Shown: positions 1-7,080 of the stretch, in pieces
Position numbering within the stretch: the first letter of the stretch is position 1
Layout: every line of letters begins with the position of its first letter
Assembly: GCA_023405875.1 (NCBI GenBank)
Contig: JAEXXN010000369.1
Coordinates: forward strand, 1 to 11,747
Reading direction: 5' to 3'
Length of the DNA: 11,747 nt
Origin: Bacillota bacterium
Lineage (GTDB): Bacteria > Bacillota > Clostridia > Lutisporales > Lutisporaceae
Translations under genes and position numbers: made by a program
The notes under the pieces: model-generated
The model's input: only the letters and a program-made list of their open reading frames with translations
What the model was told of the DNA's origin: nothing
Databases searched by the model: none

Positions 1-2664
1 GGTGACGGGTATACCCAGGGAAGGGTCCGAGGTACCTATGCGTCCGAAGGCTATGATTATGCATTTTCTCTCTTCCTTACACAGTTGCCTGTTCAGCTCA
101 TTTATTTCCGCGGCAATTATCTTTGTCTTTGTAATATCAAAATTTCTTTTGTCAACATAGATAATGTCATATATATCGGAATATATACCATTCCCTATGG
201 TATGACGGCTTTCACAGACCAATTCCTCCTGTGAGTACCCCTCAACCTTTACCTCCTCAGATTCCTTCCCCACCACAAGAGGCCGTACCTGAAGCAGGTA
301 AAACTCCGCTTTTTTGTTCTTATCCGCAGGAATATTCACTGCAAATTCTATCTCCACATCAGAGCCGAAGGAGTTCTTGTTCAACTGCAAAATATCATTG
401 AGTATATCGGCAAGAGGTATGTAGTTATACTTCAGTATCGGCGCAAAGGTTATGACCCTTTGGCCCTTCAGCATGATGGTATCGTTTATCATGTCGTCTT
501 CAGCAGAGTAGGTGCTTGCTATGTGCGTCAATACCCCGTCCTCCTCCGCACGCTTCAGGCCAAACTCCCTGTAGGTACATCCGTCATCGGTGGTCAGCTG
601 CTGTGTCAGGAAATTAAGGTCAAGAGCGTAAAATTCATGCTGTGAGCCTCTGACGAATTCCATTGCCGATGCATATGGAGGGGGCATCTTTGGATAAGCA
701 GGCGAAAACCGGTATACCTGCTCTCCTCCTACCACCTTTCGCCCAAAGCCCAGTGCAAGGTTTACCACTCCCTGCTCCGGCCTCATGTAGGATATGGGAT
801 AGAAGTTGTATGACTGGGCTACCCCGGAAATAGTCGGATAGAAGGTATCTCCATGCTTTTCTCCAACAAGCTGCTGTATCAGTATAGCCATTTTCTCCTC
901 TTCGATCCTCAGGTCGGCATTCTGTGCATACTGCTTGGGAGATTGCGAAAACACAGAAGCATATATCAGCTTTATGGCATCTACCAACTGCTTGAAGCGG
1001 TCGGACGGATCAGGATGGTTGTTGGGCAGCAGGTAGGTTTTGTATATTCCCGCAAAGGGCAGTATCTGTGAATCCTCCAGGATACTTGAGGATCTTACCG
1101 CCAGGGGATAATCCGCAAGCTTTATCAGTATCCGGAGGTTGTTTTCAATTTTTTCCGGCAGCTTTGCAGCCAGAAATCTCCGGGCTATTTCCTCTTCATC
1201 TCCTGAGTTGACCGCCATCTCCTGGAGCCCGTTGCTTTCCATGAACTCTTCAAAGACCCCGCTGCATATTACAAAGGAATTCGGCGTTTTTATCCTGACG
1301 TCAGGATACTTGCTCTGCATATCGGTTTCTGTAAGCAGGGTGTTGAAGAAGGCGACGCCTCTCCCCTTGCCTCCCAGGGAACCGCTTCCCAGCCTGTTGA
1401 AGGAGTTCTCCAGGTCCATTCTTGAAAGACCGAAATCCAATATTACCCCCTTCTGATAGCGCAGATAATATTTGTCTATGCAGGCGAGAAGTATTTCTCT
1501 CAATTCAGAAGCCTCTTCAAAATCCGAGCTGTTTATGCTTCTGAGTTTGTCTGCTATGAAAAATTCTGTCCTTGCCCTGAACCAACGGGAAAAATGATTG
1601 TTGCCGGCATGGTATAACAGGCTTTCCTCAGGCAGGCTACGTATCTGCTTCTCAAATCCGGATATATCGGCAGCTCTTGCTATTACAGTCCCGTCGGGAT
1701 ATTTGAAAACAAAATCTCCGAAGCCGAAATTATTCAGTATAAAGCTTCTGAGCTCCAGGAGCAGGTTGGGCGAAGTCTTGCTCAGGAAGGCGATCTTCAT
1801 CTCCTCCGCCAGGGCGGCGTTTGAGGCTTCTCCCGACTGCAGCAGCACCGGGAGGTCGGTTATTCCTTCCCTTATCATCCTCGCCAGTTCAAAGCCTGCG
1901 GATTTGTTCCGTTCTCCGTTCTTGGGAAATCCGACATCAGATATTATCCCCAGCAGGTTGCTGCGGTAGCGGTTGATTATTGCCTGGGCCTCCTCAAAGG
2001 TCTCAGCCAGAAGTATCTTGGGCCTCGCCCTCATCCTAAGCTGCCGGTGCAGCTCATTTACCGCATGGGAGATAAGATACCGGGTCTGCTTCATTATTTC
2101 TGTGTAGATTATAGGGAGGAACTGTGAATAATACCAGGGAGAGTCATCTACTATCAATATGCCCTGCACTCCCTGCTGGCTGTCGTGGGCTATATTATTC
2201 CTGTCCTCTACATATTTGATTATTGCCAGAAATATCTTGCTGTCCCCCGACCAGTAAAAAACCCTGTCAATTACTCTTGTCCTTCTTATTTCCTCAATTA
2301 TATCGTTGCTTATGGTATCATAGGTCAGCATTACCACCGGCGTTCCGCGGTATACCTGCTTGACGCGCCTGCCGAATTCAAGGGGGTCCATATCGCTGAT
2401 ATGGGGCATGGTTATTATAAGGTCATACAATCTTTTTTTCAGTGCCGCAAAGGCCTCTTCGGCTGAAGAAACTCTTTTTATCCTGGGAACAAACTGGAGG
2501 TTGAGGCCCAGAAACTCACTGAATATCTGATCGGACAGGCGTCCGTCCTCTTCCAGTACAAAAGCGTCATACTGTGTAGAAACAAGCAGTATATCCCGGA
2601 CACGGAATTTCATCAGGTCATGAAACCTGGAAAACTGAGGGCTGTTATCCTCGATATTGATCAT
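1..2664 (-). CDS. Double receiver / PEP-synthase-type ATP-grasp protein, 3' end cut by window
   Basis: The frame is open for 888 codons from ATG 2662-2664 to the window edge, so the C-terminus is missing. The start follows GGGAGG by about 8 nt. Residues about 20-135 look like a receiver fold without its phosphate acceptor: the strand reads DLIITM, with Met86 where Asp is expected. Residues about 165-300 form a complete receiver, with acidic pair D173/D174, acceptor D243 (in IISDVGFP) and K296. Residues about 400-800 match the nucleotide-binding domain of PEP synthase and pyruvate phosphate dikinase: GSLGGKGRG around K433, AVRSSSILEDS around R524, and QVRPL near R794, which normally closes this domain. 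The phosphohistidine and PEP-binding domains of true PEP synthases are not seen up to the edge. Proteins annotated 'PEP/pyruvate-binding domain' have this layout, and their biochemical role is not settled. It is probably a cytoplasmic signalling or phosphotransfer protein. The gene has its own likely promoter and a terminator separates it from tnaA. Confidence 0.8.
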   Translation of the reverse strand, partial: MINIEDNSPQFSRFHDLMKFRVRDILLVSTQYDAFVLEEDGRLSDQIFSEFLGLNLQFVPRIKRVSSAEEAFAALKKRLYDLIITMPHISDMDPLEFGRRVKQVYRGTPVVMLTYDTISNDIIEEIRRTRVIDRVFYWSGDSKIFLAIIKYVEDRNNIAHDSQQGVQGILIVDDSPWYYSQFLPIIYTEIMKQTRYLISHAVNELHRQLRMRARPKILLAETFEEAQAIINRYRSNLLGIISDVGFPKNGERNKSAGFELARMIREGITDLPVLLQSGEASNAALAEEMKIAFLSKTSPNLLLELRSFILNNFGFGDFVFKYPDGTVIARAADISGFEKQIRSLPEESLLYHAGNNHFSRWFRARTEFFIADKLRSINSSDFEEASELREILLACIDKYYLRYQKGVILDFGLSRMDLENSFNRLGSGSLGGKGRGVAFFNTLLTETDMQSKYPDVRIKTPNSFVICSGVFEEFMESNGLQEMAVNSGDEEEIARRFLAAKLPEKIENNLRILIKLADYPLAVRSSSILEDSQILPFAGIYKTYLLPNNHPDPSDRFKQLVDAIKLIYASVFSQSPKQYAQNADLRIEEEKMAILIQQLVGEKHGDTFYPTISGVAQSYNFYPISYMRPEQGVVNLALGFGRKVVGGEQVYRFSPAYPKMPPPYASAMEFVRGSQHEFYALDLNFLTQQLTTDDGCTYREFGLKRAEEDGVLTHIASTYSAEDDMINDTIMLKGQRVITFAPILKYNYIPLADILNDILQLNKNSFGSDVEIEFAVNIPADKNKKAEFYLLQVRPLVVGKESEEVKVEGYSQEELVCESRHTIGNGIYSDIYDIIYVDKRNFDITKTKIIAAEINELNRQLCKEERKCIIIAFGRIGTSDPSLGIPVT

Positions 2665-2704
2665 AATTGCCGCCTCCCGTCCTCTTTTTATCGGGTTTGT
2701 TCAT

Positions 2705-2733
2705 ATATTAATACAACTGCTATTACTTTACAA
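2705..2733 (-). promoter_or_regulatory. Possible sigma-70 promoter for the receiver/ATP-grasp gene
   Basis: On the minus strand TTGTAA (2728-2733) and TAATAT (2705-2710) are separated by 17 bp. Transcription would start about 35 nt before the ATG at 2664. The position just after the tnaA terminator hairpin supports independent expression. The match is moderate (four of six bases in each box) in AT-rich DNA, so it may be coincidental. Confidence 0.4.
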
Positions 2734-2782
2734 GCATTAGCTTAACCTTATTCCAAGGACTATATGTTATGTTATAATAATA

Positions 2783-2814
2783 CCCTCCCGGGGTCCTTAT
2801 AAATCCCGGGAGGG
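2783..2814 (-). terminator. GC-rich hairpin terminator after tnaA
   Basis: CCCTCCCGGG (2783-2792) and CCCGGGAGGG (2805-2814) form a perfect 10-bp stem with a 12-nt loop, about 70 nt beyond the tnaA stop. Read in the tnaA direction it is followed by the U-rich but interrupted TATTATTATAAC. Read on the plus strand it is followed by six T (2819-2824), so it could act in both directions, although no plus-strand gene lies upstream here. Confidence 0.75.
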
Positions 2815-2881
2815 CACATTTTTTATGTCCTGGAACCAATGAAGTATTCTATTGTCATCCTGAACACAGTTAAATATTATA

Positions 2882-4264
2882 TTACTTTATTGGCCTCAGC
2901 CTTGCGGTGAAGTGCCTCAATACCTTGGGCTCATAATCGAACTCCAGGCCCTTCAGGGTGTGCACCCTGTCCTTGAGATCTATCAGGGCATCGGCAACAT
3001 AGTCCATATGGCTGTTGGTATATACTCTTCTTGGGATGGTAAGCCTCATAAGCTCCAGGGGCGACTCCAGCTGCTCACCTGTCTGCCCGTCCCTTCCCAG
3101 CAGGAAGGAGCCTATTTCAACTGCCCTTACGCCTGATTCGATATACAGTGCGTTGGCAAGGACCTGTGCCGGGAACTGGTAGTACGGTACATGGGGAAGC
3201 ATTTTCTTTGCGTCTACGAAAACTGCATGGCCCCCTGTCGGAGACTGGATGGGTACTCCGCCTTCCTTGAGCCTGTATCCAAGATATTCTACCTGGGATA
3301 TCCTGTAATGCAGGTAGTTCTCATCCACGCCCTCCCTGAGTCCTCTTGCCAGGGCTTCCATATCTCTTCCCGCAAGTCCTCCGTAAGATACAAAGCCTTC
3401 ATAGGGTATCAGTGTGGTCTTGACTGCAGTAAACAGCTCTTCATCCTCTTTTATTCCTATAAGCCCTCCTATATTGACTATGGCATCCTTCTTGGCGCTC
3501 ATTGTGAAGCCTTCGGCATAGGAGAACATTTCGCGCACTATCTCGGTGATGCTCCTGTCCTCATAGCCCTTTTCCCTGTGCTTTATGAAATATGCATTCT
3601 CTGCAAATCTGGCTGCATCGATGAACAGCCTGATCCCATATTTTTTAGCAATAGCATTGACGCCCTTTATATTCTCCATTGAAACGGGCTGTCCGCCGCT
3701 GCTGTTGCAGGTAATGGTGATAAGTATGAATGCTATGTCGTCCCTGTCGTGGCCTTTTATAAAGTCCTCCAGCCTGTCAAGGTCGAAATTTCCCTTCCAG
3801 TCGTAGTCTTCTGTGGTGTTGAAGGCTTTTTCCGTGACAAAATTCAAAGGTATTCCGCCGTTAAGCTCTATGTGGGCCATTGTAGTGTCAAAATGCATGT
3901 TCCCCAGTATGTATTGGCCCTTCCTTTTTATCAGGCTCGGGAATAATACCTTTTCCGCGCCCCTTCCCTGATGTGCCGGTACACAATAGGGATAGCCTAT
4001 TATGTCCTTTACTGCCGCCTGAAGGTTATGATAGTTCCGGCTTCCTGCATAGGACTCATCCCCGAGCATCATGCCGGCCCACTGGTTGTCACTCATTGCT
4101 CCGGTACCGCTGTCGGTCAGCAGGTCTATATATACATCCTCGGCATTCAGGGCAAAGGGATTGTATCCCGCTCCTATCAATGCCTTCTCCCTTTCTTCCC
4201 TGCTGATCATTCTCATGGGCTCCACCATTTTGATCCTGAAAGGCTCAGCTACTGGTTTATACAT
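2882..4264 (-). CDS. tnaA: Tryptophanase (tryptophan indole-lyase)
   Basis: This 460-residue PLP enzyme of the beta-eliminating lyase family would split L-tryptophan into indole, pyruvate and ammonia in the cytoplasm. The Schiff-base lysine is K259 in TMSAKKDA; Y72, D216, R219 and R407 match catalytic, cofactor and carboxylate-binding positions of the family. Three positions separate tryptophanase from the very similar tyrosine phenol-lyase, and all read as tryptophanase: D126 (FDTT; Thr in the phenol-lyase), I384 in AVEIGSFLLGRD (the phenol-lyase has Arg in SMERG) and H451 in RHFTA (Phe in the phenol-lyase). Length is close to the 471 residues of the E. coli enzyme; a short loop near residue 113 is missing. 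ATG 4264 follows AAAGGGGGA by 7 nt; an ATG 5 bases upstream runs directly into TAA and is not used. No TnaB-type permease gene is adjacent. Upstream are a sigma-54 promoter and an activator gene, so control is probably by activation and not by a TnaC leader. Confidence 0.9.
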   Translation of the reverse strand: MYKPVAEPFRIKMVEPMRMISREEREKALIGAGYNPFALNAEDVYIDLLTDSGTGAMSDNQWAGMMLGDESYAGSRNYHNLQAAVKDIIGYPYCVPAHQGRGAEKVLFPSLIKRKGQYILGNMHFDTTMAHIELNGGIPLNFVTEKAFNTTEDYDWKGNFDLDRLEDFIKGHDRDDIAFILITITCNSSGGQPVSMENIKGVNAIAKKYGIRLFIDAARFAENAYFIKHREKGYEDRSITEIVREMFSYAEGFTMSAKKDAIVNIGGLIGIKEDEELFTAVKTTLIPYEGFVSYGGLAGRDMEALARGLREGVDENYLHYRISQVEYLGYRLKEGGVPIQSPTGGHAVFVDAKKMLPHVPYYQFPAQVLANALYIESGVRAVEIGSFLLGRDGQTGEQLESPLELMRLTIPRRVYTNSHMDYVADALIDLKDRVHTLKGLEFDYEPKVLRHFTARLRPIK

Positions 4265-4310
4265 TACATTTCCCCCTTTATTTTCGAAATTCCTTTTGAC
4301 ATAAATATAT

Positions 4311-4328
4311 AAGCAATTTATATGCCAA
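4311..4328 (-). promoter_or_regulatory. Sigma-54 (-24/-12) promoter of tnaA
   Basis: The minus strand reads TTGGCATATAAATTGCTT. It contains TTGGCA and TTGC, with the GG and GC dinucleotides separated by exactly 10 bases, as the sigma-54 consensus requires; the only notable departure is T for C after TTGGCA. The predicted start is near 4301, leaving a leader of about 37 nt before the tnaA ATG. The adjacent gene encodes a sigma-54 activator, which makes a chance match unlikely. Confidence 0.85.
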
Positions 4329-4378
4329 TTTTCGTAATAAGGGTATAGCTGGGATGTACGGCTTCAGCAGCCGGAATT

Positions 4379-4395
4379 CGTATCATTCTTATACA
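4379..4395. promoter_or_regulatory. Enhancer site copy 1 (weakest) for the sigma-54 activator
   Basis: CGTATCATTCTTATACA matches 12 of 17 bases of the perfect palindrome at 4411-4427 and 10 of 12 bases in its two half-sites. Its centre lies about 85 bp upstream of the predicted tnaA start and 32 bp (three helical turns) from the central copy. Confidence 0.5.
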
Positions 4396-4410
4396 CTCAA
4401 TATGGGAGCC

Positions 4411-4427
4411 TGTATCGTTTCGATACA
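4411..4427. promoter_or_regulatory. Enhancer site copy 2 (perfect palindrome) for the sigma-54 activator
   Basis: TGTATCGTTTCGATACA is a perfect 7-bp inverted repeat around TTT. Its centre is about 117 bp upstream of the predicted tnaA start, inside the usual window for upstream activating sequences of sigma-54 activators. A Fis-type helix-turn-helix, as present at the end of the neighbouring activator, binds such dyads as a dimer. Confidence 0.7.
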
Positions 4428-4495
4428 ACTCATTCGCCCATACAATACCGTTGTTGGAATTTTCCGTATATTTATATAGCTTTTAAACCGGTTTA

Positions 4496-4512
4496 TGTAT
4501 CATTTTGAGACA
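4496..4512. promoter_or_regulatory. Enhancer site copy 3, next to the activator stop codon
   Basis: TGTATCATTTTGAGACA matches the perfect copy at 14 of 17 positions. It lies 7 bp beyond the activator stop codon, about 200 bp upstream of the predicted tnaA start and 85 bp (close to eight helical turns) from the central copy. It is flanked by ACCGGT repeats and by the palindrome TAAACCGGTTTA (4484-4495), so part of the symmetry here could have another role. Confidence 0.55.
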
Positions 4513-4518
4513 TACCGG

Positions 4519-5871
4519 TCATTCCATTCCGCACTCCCTGATTTTCCTGTACAGGGTAGCCCTGGAAATGCCAAGCATTTTTGCAGCCTTGCTCTTATTC
4601 GGGTATGCGGCAAGTGTCTTTTCCAGGAGCGTCTTTTCTATCTGCCGTAAGGTAGGCCAATCCTGCTCCCCGTGCAGCAGCAGCCCGCTATTTTTACCAT
4701 GACTGTTCAGAACTTCCGGCAGGTCACCGGTATCTATAACTCCGTCCTCGTCCATGACAATGCATTTCTCCAGAATATTCGCCAGTTCGCGGATATTTCC
4801 GGGATAATCGTAATTCAACAGCAGCCTGAAGGCCTCAGGAGCTATCCTGGGGCACTCTGCACCCATTGTATTCGAAAGCTTTTCCAGGAGGAACTTTATA
4901 TATATGTGTATATCCTCCCGTCTTTCACGCAGAGGCGGTATATTTATCTGAATCACATTAAGGCGGTAGTACAGGTCTTCCCTGAAGGTCTTTTCCGCTA
5001 CCATTTTCTCCAAGGGCCGGTTGGTGGCGGCAATCACTCTTACGTCAAGGTTGATCCTGCTGCCTCCCCCAAGGCGGTATACCTGCTTATCCTGAAGGAC
5101 CCTCAGGAATTTTACCTGGAGAAACAGGGGCAAGTCGCCGATCTCATCCAGGAATATTGTCCCTCCCCCGGCCTGCTCAAATAAGCCTGCCTTGCCGCGG
5201 CTGCTTGCGCCGGTAAAGGCTCCCGGCTCGTATCCGAAGAGCTCGCTTTCCAGCAGCGTCTCAGGTATTGCTCCGCAGTTGACCGCAACAAAGGGCTTCT
5301 GACTCCCAAGCCCGCTGTTGTGGATGAAACGGGCAAGCACTTCCTTGCCTGTACCGCTCTCTCCCGTTATAAGCACATTGGAGTTTATCCCCGAGGCTTT
5401 CTGGGCTACATAAAAAGCCTTTTGCATTACCGGGTTTGTCCCGGTTACGAACTCCGCATTCCCGATGTACCTGCAGAGCTGCTTTGAGAGGTGGCTTATC
5501 TTCTCTTCAGCCTGCCTCAGCCGGCTGTTAAGCGCCTCGATTTCTGTAATATCCATAAAGACCGATATGCTTCCTATTATCTCTTTTCCGTCATAGATGG
5601 GAACAATGTTGGAAACGACATATTTGCTGCCTATCCAGGTCTTGTTCATCAGCTTTTCCTTGCCTGTCGCTATCACCTCAACCAGCGAGGACATGGGGAC
5701 AATATCCTTTACCAGCTTTCCGAGTATCTGCTTGTTGTCGAAGCCGGTTATCCGCTCATTGGCCTCATTGACATAAACTACCCGGTAGTCCCGGTCTGAG
5801 ACCACAACACCCTCATGGACATGGTCCAATATCATTTGTACATTTGATATGATTTCATTGAGTTTACCCAT
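4519..5871 (-). CDS. PAS-domain sigma-54-dependent transcriptional activator, probable regulator of tnaA
   Basis: This 450-residue bacterial enhancer-binding protein has three parts. Residues about 10-110 are a PAS domain (VVVSDRDYRVVYVNEANERITGF and later FMDITE), followed by a helical linker at about 111-135. Residues about 140-375 are the AAA+ domain: Walker A GESGTGKE (170-177), sigma-54 contact loop GAFTGA (217-222), Walker B GGTIFLDE (236-243) and arginine-finger region FREDLYYRL (296-304). Residues 427-446 are a Fis-type helix-turn-helix (SKAAKMLGISRATLYRKIRE). There is no receiver domain, so it is switched by a ligand or partner at the PAS domain and not by a kinase. ATG 5871 follows AGGAGTG by about 5 nt. 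Its location directly upstream of tnaA, with a sigma-54 promoter and three palindromes between them, makes tnaA the likely target. The ligand, perhaps an aromatic amino acid or indole, cannot be read from the sequence. Confidence 0.93.
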   Translation of the reverse strand: MGKLNEIISNVQMILDHVHEGVVVSDRDYRVVYVNEANERITGFDNKQILGKLVKDIVPMSSLVEVIATGKEKLMNKTWIGSKYVVSNIVPIYDGKEIIGSISVFMDITEIEALNSRLRQAEEKISHLSKQLCRYIGNAEFVTGTNPVMQKAFYVAQKASGINSNVLITGESGTGKEVLARFIHNSGLGSQKPFVAVNCGAIPETLLESELFGYEPGAFTGASSRGKAGLFEQAGGGTIFLDEIGDLPLFLQVKFLRVLQDKQVYRLGGGSRINLDVRVIAATNRPLEKMVAEKTFREDLYYRLNVIQINIPPLRERREDIHIYIKFLLEKLSNTMGAECPRIAPEAFRLLLNYDYPGNIRELANILEKCIVMDEDGVIDTGDLPEVLNSHGKNSGLLLHGEQDWPTLRQIEKTLLEKTLAAYPNKSKAAKMLGISRATLYRKIRECGME

Positions 5872-6038
5872 AAAGACACTCCTTATGACAATTTGCCCAC
5901 GGGGAAAAATAGGCCGGATGCCCGCAAATACCGCATAGGCAAGTAAAAATAAGGCTTTGTAAATTATTATTATATGCTAAGGTAATTATATCATTATGCC
6001 GGCTAACATAAAAAGGGAATTGCTAAAAGTATTTGGTC

Positions 6039-6068
6039 ATATTAATGGGTCTGTTGATATCCTGTCAA
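6039..6068 (-). promoter_or_regulatory. Possible sigma-70 promoter of the activator gene
   Basis: On the minus strand a perfect TTGACA (6063-6068) is followed after 18 bp by TAATAT (6039-6044). The leader would be about 160 nt. The -35 box lies inside the imperfect palindrome at 6053-6069, suggesting repression or autoregulation. Other AT-rich -10 like sequences nearer the gene (about 5965-5990) lack a good -35 box. Confidence 0.4.
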
Positions 6069-6144
6069 CGGAGCAAAGCCGAAGCTCCTTTACGGCCTTT
6101 AGTATAACAAAAGCTGAAGTATATTACCCTAATAAGAGATGCCT

Positions 6145-6172
6145 TTAACAATCTGTAGAAATACTCTATAAT
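6145..6172 (+). promoter_or_regulatory. Sigma-70 promoter of the hydrolase-kinase-regulator operon
   Basis: TTAACA (6145-6150) and a perfect TATAAT (6167-6172) are separated by 16 bp. Transcription would start near 6179, about 32 nt before the ATG at 6211, leaving room for the AAGGGAAG ribosome binding site. Confidence 0.6.
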
Positions 6173-6210
6173 AATAGTATTGAATAATTATATATAAGGG
6201 AAGTGCTTTT

Positions 6211-7059
6211 ATGCATAATAAATTGAATTTAATCAATCTGTACAGAGACCCTTTTGAAATAGATGAGGAATTTCCCCCTGACGCTGTCGATGTTGTGATA
6301 AACAGCGGCGGCAGTAAAATGTTCGGAGTTCTGTACCTGGCCCAGGGCCGCGGCCCGCACCCTACAACAGTATTGCTTCACGGAGTTCCGGGAACCGAGA
6401 GGAATTTCGACATAGCTCATGCCTTCAGGCGCATCGGCATGAACACTATGGTATTCCATTACAGGGGGTCCTGGGGCAGTGAAGGCTGCTTTTCCTTCGG
6501 AAATGTGCTGGAGGATGTAAAAGCCGCTCTGGAATATGTAAGGTCGGAGGAAGTGGCGCAAAGGTGCCGTATCGACAGGGAGAATATATTCCTGGCCGGT
6601 AACAGCATGGGAGGCTTTGCCGTGTTGATGTCTGCCGCAGCTGATCCGGATATAAAGGCATGCGTTGCAATGGTACCCTTTGACTTCGGAGCCATAGGCT
6701 GTACCGCCCGGGAGGACAAAGACGCACTGAAATTCCTGGAGGAGATGTTGGGAGAATTTATAGAACCTCTCCAGGGAACTACCCTTGAGGCTCTATTAAG
6801 CGAGCTTGCGGTCAACTGTGAAAAATGGAGCTTTGTTAATAATGCTCTTCAGTTGTCCAGGCACAGGCTGCTGCTGATTGGAGCAAGCGAAGACAAGGTT
6901 GCGCCGCCGGAGCTGCACTGCCGGCCCTTGCAGCACAGGCTGCTTTCATACAATACCGGCAATTTTGAATATAATGTACTTGCTTCCGGCCATTCCTTCA
7001 GTGAGAAAAGGATACAATTGACCGAATTGATGGCAGGCTGGCTGGAAAAGCAAATCTGA
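6211..7059 (+). CDS. Alpha/beta hydrolase, substrate unknown
   Basis: This 282-residue protein has a serine hydrolase layout: oxyanion loop HGVPG (57-61), nucleophile elbow GNSMGG with S132, probable acid D228 in GASEDKVAPP, and H261 in ASGHSFS. It resembles the cytoplasmic esterase/peptidase-like members of the alpha/beta hydrolase fold, with a cap region at about 160-215. No signal peptide or membrane segment is visible. ATG 6211 follows AAGGGAAG by about 7 nt and is the first gene of the operon; only 21 bp, containing AAGGAGGG, separate it from the sensor kinase gene. Being encoded with a ligand-sensing kinase suggests it makes, degrades or modifies the compound sensed, but this is inference. 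Esterase, thioesterase and carbon-carbon hydrolase activity all remain possible. Confidence 0.85.
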   Translation: MHNKLNLINLYRDPFEIDEEFPPDAVDVVINSGGSKMFGVLYLAQGRGPHPTTVLLHGVPGTERNFDIAHAFRRIGMNTMVFHYRGSWGSEGCFSFGNVLEDVKAALEYVRSEEVAQRCRIDRENIFLAGNSMGGFAVLMSAAADPDIKACVAMVPFDFGAIGCTAREDKDALKFLEEMLGEFIEPLQGTTLEALLSELAVNCEKWSFVNNALQLSRHRLLLIGASEDKVAPPELHCRPLQHRLLSYNTGNFEYNVLASGHSFSEKRIQLTELMAGWLEKQI

Positions 7060-7080
7060 TCCGGAAGGAGGGCGGCTTTT

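Larger units (their letters stand above)
5872..6210. promoter_or_regulatory. Divergent control region between the activator and the hydrolase operon
   Basis: This 339-bp AT-rich stretch has no gene. It separates two divergent transcription units and contains a likely promoter for each, the dyad GTTGATATCCTGTCAAC (6053-6069) and a second dyad GGAGC-N9-GCTCC (6070-6088). Both dyads fall outside the two predicted transcripts, so they are better read as protein-binding sites than as RNA hairpins. No copy of the TGTATC-N5-GATACA motif and no GG-N10-GC promoter is visible here. Confidence 0.55.

Noticed and set aside
3191..3682. A 163-codon plus-strand open frame inside tnaA
   Set aside because: It is antisense to a strongly supported gene, has no recognisable domain and lacks a convincing ribosome binding site.
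2882..4264. Tyrosine phenol-lyase instead of tryptophanase
   Set aside because: The discriminating positions (D126, I384, H451) all read as tryptophanase, and the Arg that binds the phenol side chain in the phenol-lyase is absent.
4359..4373. Small hairpin CGGCT-N5-AGCCG upstream of the tnaA promoter
   Set aside because: A 5-bp stem in untranscribed DNA with no second copy is too weak to call a site.
4484..4512. TAAACCGGTTTA and the ACCGGT repeats as a terminator of the activator gene
   Set aside because: The stem is imperfect and partly overlaps the enhancer copy; no U-tract follows in the activator direction, so an operator role is more likely.
4265..4518. A TnaC-like leader peptide with a key tryptophan and attenuator before tnaA
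   Set aside because: The predicted sigma-54 start leaves a leader of only about 37 nt, and no short tryptophan-containing frame with a ribosome binding site was found there.
4672..5184. A 170-codon plus-strand open frame inside the activator gene
   Set aside because: It lies opposite conserved AAA+ motifs, and its composition is what is expected from the complementary strand.
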